A stretch of DNA of 64,000 nt from Mucilaginibacter aquatilis (GTDB lineage Bacteria > Bacteroidota > Bacteroidia > Sphingobacteriales > Sphingobacteriaceae): the NCBI RefSeq assembly GCF_009755275.1, contig NZ_WQLA01000003.1, forward strand, positions 558,001 to 622,000, in the 5' to 3' direction. Positions 26,512-34,352 of this stretch are shown in pieces (positions within the stretch are counted from its first letter, which is position 1; each line of letters opens with the position of its first letter). A program made the translations under genes and the position numbers. A model generated the notes under the pieces. It searched no databases. It was not told the DNA's origin and saw only the letters and a list, made by a program, of their open reading frames with translations.

Positions 26512-27264
26512 TTAAAAGGCGTAACGTCGGGCGCCGCCGTCTACCACTGCGACCGTTCCTGTGATATAACTCGCACGCGGCGAAACCAGGAAGGCCGCCA
26601 TATTTGCCATATCTTGGGGCTCACCAAAATCCCCAAGTGGTATCTCTTGTGCGGCATGGGCTTTACGTTCCGCGGTCGTAAACATCCTTCGGATATTTTC
26701 TGTGTCGATCAATCCTGGTTGTAAACAATTCACCCTGATCCCGTGCTGCCCTAATTGCCCGGCAAGTTGCTTTGACCACATCACAATGGCTGCTTTGGCA
26801 ATAGACGAAGCATTTAGGAAACGCAATTCATAGGTGCTGGTGAGGTTTAATATTGTGCCTGTCCGGCCGGAGATCATACCCGGGAGTAATGCTTGCGTTA
26901 ATTGACGGTGGCGATCGAAATCAAGTGTCATCGATTCAACCCAGGGTTCCTCTGGGCCAACCACATCAACAGGCTGGCTACGTCCGGCATTGTTGATCAG
27001 TATATCTACCTGTCCAAGTGCCGTTAAGGCAGCATTAGCAATATTCTGGACACTGTCTGTGGCGACCATATCCTGTGTAAATGTCAGTGGGACCACGCCG
27101 TTAAGCGCTTTTACATCGTGTATTAATTCTTGCAGTAGTTGCTGATTTCTGCCGACAGCAAAAACCTGAACACCTTCGCGTGCTAATTCAATCGCTATGG
27201 CCTTGCCAATGCCTTGGCTGGCCCCGGTAATAACCGCTGTTTTTCCTTTTAAATAAAGATCCAT
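26512..27264 (-). CDS. SDR-family oxidoreductase with altered active site
   Basis: A 250-residue short-chain dehydrogenase/reductase. The NAD(P) site GASQGIGKAI and the NNAG motif (ILINNAGRS) are intact. In the usual YxxxK position it reads ASSIAKAA, so the catalytic Tyr is Ser. The C-terminal VRVNCLQPG region is otherwise normal (here IRVNCLQPGLIDT). It may be a divergent subgroup or have altered chemistry. It is divergent from an HxlR regulator (93 bases between starts), which probably controls it. Confidence 0.85.
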   Translation of the reverse strand: MDLYLKGKTAVITGASQGIGKAIAIELAREGVQVFAVGRNQQLLQELIHDVKALNGVVPLTFTQDMVATDSVQNIANAALTALGQVDILINNAGRSQPVDVVGPEEPWVESMTLDFDRHRQLTQALLPGMISGRTGTILNLTSTYELRFLNASSIAKAAIVMWSKQLAGQLGQHGIRVNCLQPGLIDTENIRRMFTTAERKAHAAQEIPLGDFGEPQDMANMAAFLVSPRASYITGTVAVVDGGARRYAF

Positions 27265-27357
27265 GTTGTATTTTAAATAATTGATTCAAAGCTAGCCGGT
27301 AACATCTACTTTTGTTGGTAAGCAACCAAATGTGTGGTACGAACAAAAGTGTAAGTA

Positions 27358-27714
27358 ATGACCAAACGTAAATTAAACTCAACTTTTACCTTAAATGAGA
27401 GCTTCCTGACCGAGTGCGATCTGACCTACGCAGTTAATAAGATCGGTGGCAGGTGGAAGATCCTGATCATAGATAAATTAAGTGATCAAAAGCTTCGATT
27501 CAGTGAATTGAACAAGATCTTCCCGCTGATAACGGAACGGATGCTCACGCTTCAATTGCGTGCTTTGGAATGCGACGGCCTGGTTAAACGGACTGTTTAT
27601 GCGGAAGTGCCACCACGCGTGGAATACGAGTTGACACCCATGGCACTTGAGTTTTTACCCATCTTCAAACAATTGAGCGCCTGGGGAAATAAACACAAAG
27701 GGCTGACTAAATAA
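27358..27714 (+). CDS. HxlR-family transcriptional regulator
   Basis: A 118-residue winged-helix regulator. The family core is clear: CDLTYAVNKIGGRWKILIIDKL, RFSELNKIFPLITERMLTLQLRAL and DGLVKRTVYAEVPPRVEYELTPMA. HxlR proteins often sense electrophiles or aldehydes through an N-terminal Cys; here Cys lies in TECDL. It is divergent from an SDR gene and upstream of another SDR in the same direction. Confidence 0.92.
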   Translation: MTKRKLNSTFTLNESFLTECDLTYAVNKIGGRWKILIIDKLSDQKLRFSELNKIFPLITERMLTLQLRALECDGLVKRTVYAEVPPRVEYELTPMALEFLPIFKQLSAWGNKHKGLTK

Positions 27715-27829
27715 GTGCTTGGTCAGCGGCGCTAAAAAGGTACGCTGTCTTTTGTCAACTGGCTAAAAAGGCTACATCTTCAACCAAATCGGCTACAATT
27801 AAAAATCAATTCCTACCGAACTTTGGTCT

Positions 27830-28570
27830 ATGAAAAACGGAATAGCAAACAAAGTAGTTGCCATCACAGGGGCAAGCAGTGGCATTGGTCGGGTTACAGC
27901 GGAGTTGCTTGCTGCGCAAGGCGCTAAAGTGATACTTGGTGCCCGCAGGGCTGAAAGATTAAAAGAAATCGCAGATCAGATCAACGAAAATGGCGGAGCG
28001 GCCATATATGCCGAGATCGATGTGACCAGGCAAAGCGATCTTGCCAACTTAACCGGTTTTGCATTAGAACGGTTCGGCCGTCTCGACGTGATGATCAATA
28101 ACGCCGGCATCAGTCAACTGCAAAAAATGGAGGAATTGGATGTAGCCGGGTGGGAACAAATGATCGATGTTAATGTAAAAGGCACGTTATATGGGATCGC
28201 GGCAGCTTTACCCATTTTTAAAAACCAGGGCTCCGGCCATATTATCAATGTCATATCTACCGCGGGCATTGCTATTGTTCCTACGATGGGCGTTTACGCT
28301 GGTACGAAAAATGCGGTGCGTACCATCAGCGAAGCGCTAAGACAGGAGTCGCAGGGCCGCTGGCGGGTCACCGGTATTTCACCCGGGTTTGTGGCTACCG
28401 AGTTTGTAAGTAATATTAAGAACGATGCGATCAGAGATCAACTTCAAAAAACGGCTGATGATATTGCCTTACCGGCAGAGGCTGTCGCCCGTGCCATTGC
28501 GTATGCCATTGAACAGCCAGACAATGTTGACATCGGCGATATTGTTATCCGGCCAACTGTTCAAGGCTAA
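27830..28570 (+). CDS. SDR-family oxidoreductase
   Basis: A 246-residue classical SDR enzyme. GASSGIGRV binds the cofactor; NNAG and the catalytic YAGTK motif are intact. It is probably an NADP-dependent carbonyl or alcohol oxidoreductase, substrate unknown. It is followed 24 bases later by an AraC gene. With the HxlR and the second SDR it forms a small redox cluster carried inside the ICE. Confidence 0.92.
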   Translation: MKNGIANKVVAITGASSGIGRVTAELLAAQGAKVILGARRAERLKEIADQINENGGAAIYAEIDVTRQSDLANLTGFALERFGRLDVMINNAGISQLQKMEELDVAGWEQMIDVNVKGTLYGIAAALPIFKNQGSGHIINVISTAGIAIVPTMGVYAGTKNAVRTISEALRQESQGRWRVTGISPGFVATEFVSNIKNDAIRDQLQKTADDIALPAEAVARAIAYAIEQPDNVDIGDIVIRPTVQG

Positions 28571-28594
28571 ATTGACCACTAAGCAATAATGTAA

Positions 28595-29506
28595 ATGGAT
28601 GTTCTGAAGTTTAGTACGGTAAGTGATCTTATGCAACGGTTGGCGTTAGCGCCACCAATGCATCCATTGATCGCATTAGTTAATTATGACCGGCAACAGA
28701 TCAGTTTGTCTGACGCCGGAAAATGGTTCATGCTGGATTTTTACAAGATCACCTTTAAAAGAACCTTTCAGGGCAGTGTTAAATATGGCCCGGGAAGTTA
28801 TGATTTTAAAGAAGGTGGCATGGCATTCCTGGGGCCAGGACAAGTGGTACAAATGAGTGGCGACCAAAATGACTATGAAGGGTATGCGCTCTATTTTCAT
28901 CCGGATCTTTTAGCACATTACCCTTTAGCACAAGGCATTAAACAATACGGATTCTTCGATTACACCGTTGCAGAGGCGTTGTTCCTTTCTGCTAAAGAAA
29001 AACAAGTAATAGTGACTGTCTTTGAGGCCATTGGTCTTGAGTTAGAGAATTCGATAGATCAGTTCAGCAATGATGTACTTGTAGCCCAGTTGGAACTGCT
29101 GTTTAATCATAGCAACCGGTTTTACAACCGACAGTTCCAAACCAGGACACCAACTCATCACGAACTTATTGCGAAAATGAACGCATGGATATATGATCAA
29201 CTGGATAACGGCGAAAAATTGATAAATGGTTTGCCATCGCCTCAAGATATCGCTGCTTATTTAAACGTCTCGCAACGTTACCTTTCAGATATGTTGCGTT
29301 CCATGACCGGAATGACAACTCAACAACATATCCATCTGGCCCTGATCGAAAAAGCAAAAACATTGCTGAATCAAACAGACCTCAACGTAGCAGAGATCGC
29401 TTACCAATTAGGTTTTGAACATCCGCAATCTTTTAATAAGCTATTTAAGCAACGGACAAATAGTACACCCGTACAGTTTCGGCGGGATCGGCAAGGCGGC
29501 AACTAA
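28595..29506 (+). CDS. AraC-family regulator
   Basis: A 303-residue regulator with an N-terminal cupin-like sensor (YGPGSYDFKEGGMAFLGPGQVVQM) and C-terminal double HTH (DIAAYLNVSQRYLSDMLRSMTG, NVAEIAYQLGFEHPQSFNKLFKQRTNSTPVQFR). It follows the SDR gene and probably controls it. Confidence 0.9.
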   Translation: MDVLKFSTVSDLMQRLALAPPMHPLIALVNYDRQQISLSDAGKWFMLDFYKITFKRTFQGSVKYGPGSYDFKEGGMAFLGPGQVVQMSGDQNDYEGYALYFHPDLLAHYPLAQGIKQYGFFDYTVAEALFLSAKEKQVIVTVFEAIGLELENSIDQFSNDVLVAQLELLFNHSNRFYNRQFQTRTPTHHELIAKMNAWIYDQLDNGEKLINGLPSPQDIAAYLNVSQRYLSDMLRSMTGMTTQQHIHLALIEKAKTLLNQTDLNVAEIAYQLGFEHPQSFNKLFKQRTNSTPVQFRRDRQGGN

Positions 29507-29730
29507 ATGGAAAGTTGTTTCAGCCGGTCAGCGATCGCGTGTAGTAAACCGACCGCTGCATCGCCGGTGCCTAACACGCGATAATTTCCTTCCTCATCCG
29601 GTTCGAAAACATAAGCCTGGTCGTTGATGGAGACAGCGATACGGTAAGTGTAGCCATAACGTTGAAAAGCCGCGTGTAATTCAAGCACTTGGTCAGCATG
29701 ATCTACTTCCAGAATAAAGGGCTCGTTCAT
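29503..29730 (-). CDS. Small conserved-looking protein (75 aa), unknown
   Basis: An acidic 75-residue protein (EVDHADQVLELHAAFQRYGYTYRIAVSIN, VFEPDEEGNYRVLG). No family recognised. It overlaps the S1/P1 nuclease gene by 4 bases (ATGA), so both are translated together, and its stop overlaps the AraC stop by 4 on the other strand. Confidence 0.65.
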   Translation of the reverse strand: MNEPFILEVDHADQVLELHAAFQRYGYTYRIAVSINDQAYVFEPDEEGNYRVLGTGDAAVGLLHAIADRLKQLSI

Positions 29731-30845
29731 TTGACAGTGATCTGTTCCGGTTTGGTAACTATGATCTCCGGTTTACCTTTGAAATCAATCACTTCACCGC
29801 TGACGGTGATCATTTTTCCTTCCAACTGGGCTCCCAGGGCTTTAGCATCGCCTTTTAGCGCCAGTGTAAGCAACTGATCAGGGTAGGCCGCCCCTAAATT
29901 TACCAGTACCATACTACCAATATCTTTAGCGCTATAGGCTTTCGCTGTTACGTAGATCGTCTTTCCAATATATTTTGCTACGTCATTAATGTCCACGGGG
30001 CCTACCGCGATCCCTTTAGTGGCGTTATTTTTCAGCATGTTGCTTTTGTCAGCTTTGTCTGATCGAGCAGGTGCGTTCGCATTGTTAAACAGCTTGTTCA
30101 GTTCTCCCGCCAATCGGATACCTGCCTGATCCACTCTTTTACGAATAACAGGAATGTACTTTTGATAGTAAGCGTCATCAATGGTTTGCCCGGGTTTGGC
30201 ATTGGCATATAATTCAGATGTGACCTGATAGCTTTCCCATAGCCATTCCATAGGACTGTCGTTCTGCCATTTTTTGATCTCGGCAGGTGTGGCTTTATCG
30301 TAGGTTCTCACCATATCGTCTTGCGACAGTCCTTCCTGATCGATCAATTTGCTGTCCCACAAGCTGTGCAGGTTAGTACCTTTACCGTTAAGTCGCAGCT
30401 GGATCGTATTTCCGCCTTTATCTTCCTTGCGGCTAACATGCATAGGTTGGTGTGCATCACCAACAAAATGAATAAGATATTTGAGCGCTTCATTCTTCTG
30501 TGCCACACTAGCAGCAGGATCTTTCAAGGTCGCTTCCATTTTCAGGATCGCTGTATAGACGGTGCCCTCACTTTCCTGTACCGTTTTTACGAACTGCTCG
30601 CGGTTCAGGCCAAGCGGCAAGTTTATATAATGCCAGGCTGCTGTTTTCGGGTCGCGGTTCTCATCCGCCCAAGTGCTGACGGCATCCATGGGTTGTCCGC
30701 CCAGGTAGGCCGATACGACATAAGCCGTGTTACTTGTCAAATGTCTTTGCGCGATCGTCGCTACAGCACGATGCCCTTTAAAGCCCCAAGATATTAAACC
30801 GACAGCGCCGCTCAAAGCGAGTACGATAAACAGATATTTTTTCAT
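29727..30845 (-). CDS. S1/P1 nuclease with C-terminal OB-fold-like domain
   Basis: A 372-residue exported phosphodiesterase. The signal peptide (YLFIVLALSGAVGLISW) is followed by WGFKGHRAVATIAQRHL, whose N-terminal Trp and His bind zinc in this family. Other zinc motifs are STWADENR, HYINLPL, YLIHFVGDAHQPMHVS and NLHSLWDSKLI. P1-type enzymes cleave single-stranded DNA/RNA and remove 3' phosphates. The C-terminal 100 residues (VAKYIGKTIYVTAKAYS...ITVSGEVIDFKGKPEIIVTKP) look like an OB fold, which may help bind nucleic acid. It is coupled with a small gene on each side. Confidence 0.92.
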   Translation of the reverse strand: MKKYLFIVLALSGAVGLISWGFKGHRAVATIAQRHLTSNTAYVVSAYLGGQPMDAVSTWADENRDPKTAAWHYINLPLGLNREQFVKTVQESEGTVYTAILKMEATLKDPAASVAQKNEALKYLIHFVGDAHQPMHVSRKEDKGGNTIQLRLNGKGTNLHSLWDSKLIDQEGLSQDDMVRTYDKATPAEIKKWQNDSPMEWLWESYQVTSELYANAKPGQTIDDAYYQKYIPVIRKRVDQAGIRLAGELNKLFNNANAPARSDKADKSNMLKNNATKGIAVGPVDINDVAKYIGKTIYVTAKAYSAKDIGSMVLVNLGAAYPDQLLTLALKGDAKALGAQLEGKMITVSGEVIDFKGKPEIIVTKPEQITVK

Positions 30846-31081
30846 TGATTAAATTTGATCTTTGTTAGGTAGGGTACTAATAAATCCCGGGAAGTAAACG
30901 CCTGAAAACGCAGGATCTTATTAGCGGCCGGGTCATAAAACGTCTCCACATAAAAGGCATGCACACTGTACAACTGGACGATCACTCCGTTTTCCTCACG
31001 GTCAGCCAGAAAGCTGCCTGACCAGACCGCCTCGGCCTTTCCGTGATCTGTTAATTCATTAAAATTGTAAAGGGTCAGCAC
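30842..31081 (-). CDS. Small protein (79 aa), unknown, first gene of the S1/P1 unit
   Basis: A 79-residue protein (LTLYNFNELTDHGKAEAVWSGSFLADREENGVIVQLYSVHAFYVE...). It overlaps the nuclease gene by 4 bases (ATGA) and is therefore the leading gene of a three-gene unit. The compact beta-rich layout recurs in other ICE cargo, but I cannot assign a function. Confidence 0.65.
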   Translation of the reverse strand: MLTLYNFNELTDHGKAEAVWSGSFLADREENGVIVQLYSVHAFYVETFYDPAANKILRFQAFTSRDLLVPYLTKIKFNQ

Positions 31082-31193
31082 AGATCAAAGATAAAGGTTC
31101 ATTTAATAATTTACTACAGAAATTAGCAAACATCCATCTCTAGGCTGGAGATCAGGTTTAAACAATTGCAACGACGGTTGTGTTAAGCGATGG

Positions 31194-31511
31194 ATGAATG
31201 CGCCAAAAAAGCAACTATTCAGTCCATTTTTTTTGTTCGCAGTGATTATACTGATCCCACTGCTCGTGCTGAGCATCCACAATGGCGGTAAGCTGGTTGA
31301 TATCTATTTTACCAATCCCAGAGGCTATAAGATCACCAAAGCTAAACTGCTGACCAACTATCATCGCAAATACAACAATCGCGCAACTTATCAATTTACA
31401 AACGACGGAAAAACAGTTGAAGGCAGCGCGGGTAGTATTCTGTGGGAATCGGTTGGCGAGGAGGTCACCATCTATTTTGAAAAAATAACATTCAAAACAA
31501 CGGCATTCTGA
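31194..31511 (+). CDS. Single-span membrane protein (105 aa)
   Basis: A 105-residue protein with one N-terminal membrane segment (FFLFAVIILIPLLVLSIH) and a beta-rich soluble part (KITKAKLLTNYHRKYNNRATYQFTNDGKTVEGSAGSILWESVGEEVTIYF) that recalls DUF3592-like domains. It is divergent from the S1/P1 unit (112 bases between starts). Function unknown. Confidence 0.6.
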   Translation: MNAPKKQLFSPFFLFAVIILIPLLVLSIHNGGKLVDIYFTNPRGYKITKAKLLTNYHRKYNNRATYQFTNDGKTVEGSAGSILWESVGEEVTIYFEKITFKTTAF

Positions 31512-31516
31512 GCGGC

Positions 31517-31675
31517 TTATACTTCCTCACTATCAGCCAATGGCTTCTTTTTATCGTGTTTAGTAGCTATGTGACCTTTAAAATCGTCCGACATGCCAGA
31601 ACACCGTAATACGGGATCGCGATCTTCGCAATCCCTGCAAGATCCGAGATGGGTACGGATCTTACTTTCACGCAC
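31517..31675 (-). CDS. Possible small Cys-rich protein (52 aa)
   Basis: An open frame from a GTG at 31675 gives 52 residues with CRDCEDRDPVLRC, a possible zinc-binding cluster, then FKGHIATKHDKKK. No ATG start is available; a stop lies 8 codons upstream. The cluster suggests a real small protein or the tail of a lost gene. The stop lies 5 bases from the converging gene. Confidence 0.3.
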   Translation of the reverse strand: MRESKIRTHLGSCRDCEDRDPVLRCSGMSDDFKGHIATKHDKKKPLADSEEV

Positions 31676-31804
31676 CAGGAGATATTTTTGTTGAGATCAC
31701 ATCCCAACAAGAAAAACACTTAGCTCCACTCTCCTCGGTTATAGCACCAATTATGTTTCCATTAAAACAATAGTGGAAAAATAATTGTAAAAAAGATGGC
31801 AAGA

Positions 31805-31823
31805 ATGCTAAAAATATTAGCAT
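31805..31823 (+). promoter_or_regulatory. Palindromic operator ahead of the imuA-imuB-dnaE2 operon
   Basis: ATGCTAA (31805-31811) and TTAGCAT (31817-31823) are perfect 7-bp arms with a 5-base A/T spacer. The core CTAA-N5-TTAG and the flanking T/A match the operator at 38743-38759 ahead of the SRAP genes. It lies 27 bases upstream of the ATG at 31851 and is followed by TAACTTTA, a possible -7 element (one mismatch). No good -33 element is seen. Confidence 0.65.
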
Positions 31824-31850
31824 AACTTTATAGTCCCAAAATTCATTGCT

Positions 31851-32120
31851 ATGACCCCATTTTATCTGCAAATCGAAATAGAGAGCAAACCACTGACAAT
31901 CACGGTAGAACAATTAGATCCATTAAGTGATGATGATGGCTTTATGCGCTACCAAGTAGCCAGCTTTAACCACCATTCCGTGATCTGCGTGAACGATGGG
32001 AAATCATTTGGTGAGGACGAAACCTTCACGACTGACGAAATACAGGTGATCGCAACAGCAATTAAAGAATATAACAATGGGCGTATACTACGCTTCGATC
32101 AAATGGCTTTTGACTTTTAA
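31851..32120 (+). CDS. Small protein leading the imu operon (89 aa)
   Basis: An 89-residue acidic protein, beta-rich first half (FYLQIEIESKPLTITVEQ, RYQVASFNHHSVICVN) and a C-terminal helix (TDEIQVIATAIKEYNN). imuA starts 11 bases downstream, so it is the first gene of the mutagenesis operon. No family recognised. Its layout resembles the small protein coded just ahead of SRAP (38430-38732) and one at 57559-57810, but identity is low and this is an impression. Confidence 0.65.
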   Translation: MTPFYLQIEIESKPLTITVEQLDPLSDDDGFMRYQVASFNHHSVICVNDGKSFGEDETFTTDEIQVIATAIKEYNNGRILRFDQMAFDF

Positions 32121-32131
32121 CCTGTACGATC

Positions 32132-32857
32132 ATGTCGAGAACACGGGAAGCTATCATCGATAAACTCAAGCAGGATATTCTGCGCTGGGAAGGCTTCAGG
32201 CCTTCACCGGCTGGCACCAATAACGACATGGGCCTCGGCCCCTTGGCAGAGGCTTTTCCGGGCGGTATGTTTCCGACCGGGGTCATTCATGAATTTATTA
32301 GTCAAAGTCCTGAAGATACCGCCGCCAGTGGCGGCTTTATTGCAGGCCTGGTGCAAAAACTGTTAATTACGGGCGGTGCCTGTCTATGGGTCAGCTATAC
32401 GCGCAGGATTTACCCTCCCGCTTTAAAGTTGTTCGGCGTCAATCCCGACCAGGTTGTCTTTGTGGATGTGCCCTTACAAAAAGATGTGCTTTGGGTAACA
32501 GAAGAGGCCTTAAAATGTGAAGGCGTGGCAACGGTGATCTGTGAAACCAAGGATTTGAGTTTTACAGAATCGCAACGCCTGCAACTGGCGGTTGAAAAAA
32601 GCCATGTTACCGGTTTCATTTTGCGTAAAGATGCAACCAAGATCAATACAACCGCCTGCGTAACACGCTGGCAGGTACGCCCTGTCCGTAGTAAATTAAG
32701 ACGCGGTATGCCCGGCGTGGGTGTACCACGCTGGCAGGTCGACCTGCTCAAAGTGAGGAACGGCAAGCCCGGTCACTGGATCATTGAATGGACCAATCAA
32801 AATTTTAAAACCGTTTACGCTCCGGAAATTGCCGAACAAGCCCGCCGATATGCCTAA
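32132..32857 (+). CDS. imuA: ImuA-like protein
   Basis: A 241-residue RecA/SulA-like protein of the damage-inducible mutagenesis cassette. GPLAEAFPGGMFPTGVIHEF and ALKLFGVNPDQVVFVDVP are typical of ImuA; a Walker A motif is not evident, as in much of the family. ImuA is an accessory to ImuB and the error-prone DNA polymerase DnaE2 (ImuC) in translesion synthesis. It overlaps imuB by 8 bases. Confidence 0.88.
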   Translation: MSRTREAIIDKLKQDILRWEGFRPSPAGTNNDMGLGPLAEAFPGGMFPTGVIHEFISQSPEDTAASGGFIAGLVQKLLITGGACLWVSYTRRIYPPALKLFGVNPDQVVFVDVPLQKDVLWVTEEALKCEGVATVICETKDLSFTESQRLQLAVEKSHVTGFILRKDATKINTTACVTRWQVRPVRSKLRRGMPGVGVPRWQVDLLKVRNGKPGHWIIEWTNQNFKTVYAPEIAEQARRYA

Positions 32858-34352
32858 ACGTTATGCGTCCATATGGTTCCGTCATTTACTGACAGACTGG
32901 AAGGCGATCCGCCAGCCCAGCCTTAGAGGCACGGCGTATGTTTTTGCTGAGCCTGACCATGGGCGTATGCTGATCACCGCAGCAACGGAAAAAGCGCGCG
33001 GCTACGGTGTAATCGAGGGTATGACCGTCGCGGATGCACGTGTGATCGCGCCCGATCTGGAAGTCTTTGATGGTAAGCCCGGTCACAATATAAAATTATT
33101 GACGGGATTAGCAGAATGGTGCCAGCGTTACACGCCACTGGTTCAACTCGACCCACCCGATGGCTTATTACTGGACGTCACCGGCTGTACGCATTTAAAG
33201 GGCGGTGAAAAAGCCTACCTGAAAGAGATCGCCGACCGCTTAAAAACCATTGGCTATACCATACGCCCTGCTATTGCCGACACCATAGGTGCCGCCTGGG
33301 GTGTGGCCCGTTGTGCAATCTCTGGTCTCATCGTCCCCGAAGGCATGCATCGTAATGCCTTAATGCCTTTGCCGCCATACGCTTTACGCTTGCCGGTTGA
33401 TCAATTGCAAAGACTGCGAAATCTTGGACTGCATACCATCAGTACTTTTATTTATATGCCCGACACGGTTATCCGTCGTCGTTTTGGAAAAAGTATGGTA
33501 TTGCGCCTTCACCAAGCCTTGGGACAGGAAGTCGAATACCTATTCCCGATCAAAGAGCCTGTGCCGTTCACGGAGCGGCTGGAATGTCTAGAACCTGTGA
33601 AAACCCGCTCTGCCATTGAAACCGGTTTGACCGATCTGTTGGAACGCCTATGTAAAAGGCTTTATCAGGAAGGTCTAGGCTTGCGTTCGGCTACCTTCAC
33701 TTGGTACCGCATCGACGGAAAAAGCGGTAATATCACCATCGGTACCAACCAGTCCAATAACCGGGTAGAGCACCTTTTTAAACTATTCTTTATCAAGCTA
33801 GACAATGTCGCGCCAGGACTAGGCATTGAGCTGTTTACGCTGGCTGCAACGAAAACTGAGCCGATCAGTGACAAACAAAGTGAACTGTGGGCAGCTAAAG
33901 GTGGGACAGACAGTTCCGAAGTTGCAGAATTATTGGACCGCATAGCCGGACGAATCGGTAATGCTTATATTAACCGTTACCTTCCCGGCGAACATTACTG
34001 GCCGGAACGGACACCGCAAAAAGATACTGATCTAAAGAAAGCTGCTGAAAGTGAATGGCGCACTGATAAGCCAAGGCCAATTCAATTACTGGATAAACCT
34101 GAACGTATCCAGGCCATGGCGCTGACACCGGATTACCCACCTAAACAATTTACCTGGAAAGGGCAACAACATATCATTGTTGGCGCGGACGGACCTGAAC
34201 GTATCGAACGGGAATGGTGGCTGGAACCGGGCGAGCACCGGGACTATTATATAGCGGAAGATGAAGCGGGCCGCCGCTACTGGCTTTTCCGTTCCGGTCA
34301 TTACAATGCAGATAATAATCAGCACTGGTATTTACATGGATTTTTCGCATGA
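32850..34352 (+). CDS. imuB: ImuB-like Y-family polymerase homologue
   Basis: About 500 residues from ATG 32850 (MPKRYASIWFRHLLTDW); an upstream in-frame ATG at 32784 lies within imuA. The Y-family palm/finger region is visible (GMTVADARVIAPDLEVF, LLLDVTGCTHLKGGEKAYLKEI, LRNLGLHTISTFIYMP), but the acidic residues that make a polymerase active are not evident, as in other ImuB proteins. It bridges the beta clamp, ImuA and DnaE2. It overlaps imuA by 8 and dnaE2 by 4 bases. Confidence 0.9.
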   Translation: MPKRYASIWFRHLLTDWKAIRQPSLRGTAYVFAEPDHGRMLITAATEKARGYGVIEGMTVADARVIAPDLEVFDGKPGHNIKLLTGLAEWCQRYTPLVQLDPPDGLLLDVTGCTHLKGGEKAYLKEIADRLKTIGYTIRPAIADTIGAAWGVARCAISGLIVPEGMHRNALMPLPPYALRLPVDQLQRLRNLGLHTISTFIYMPDTVIRRRFGKSMVLRLHQALGQEVEYLFPIKEPVPFTERLECLEPVKTRSAIETGLTDLLERLCKRLYQEGLGLRSATFTWYRIDGKSGNITIGTNQSNNRVEHLFKLFFIKLDNVAPGLGIELFTLAATKTEPISDKQSELWAAKGGTDSSEVAELLDRIAGRIGNAYINRYLPGEHYWPERTPQKDTDLKKAAESEWRTDKPRPIQLLDKPERIQAMALTPDYPPKQFTWKGQQHIIVGADGPERIEREWWLEPGEHRDYYIAEDEAGRRYWLFRSGHYNADNNQHWYLHGFFA

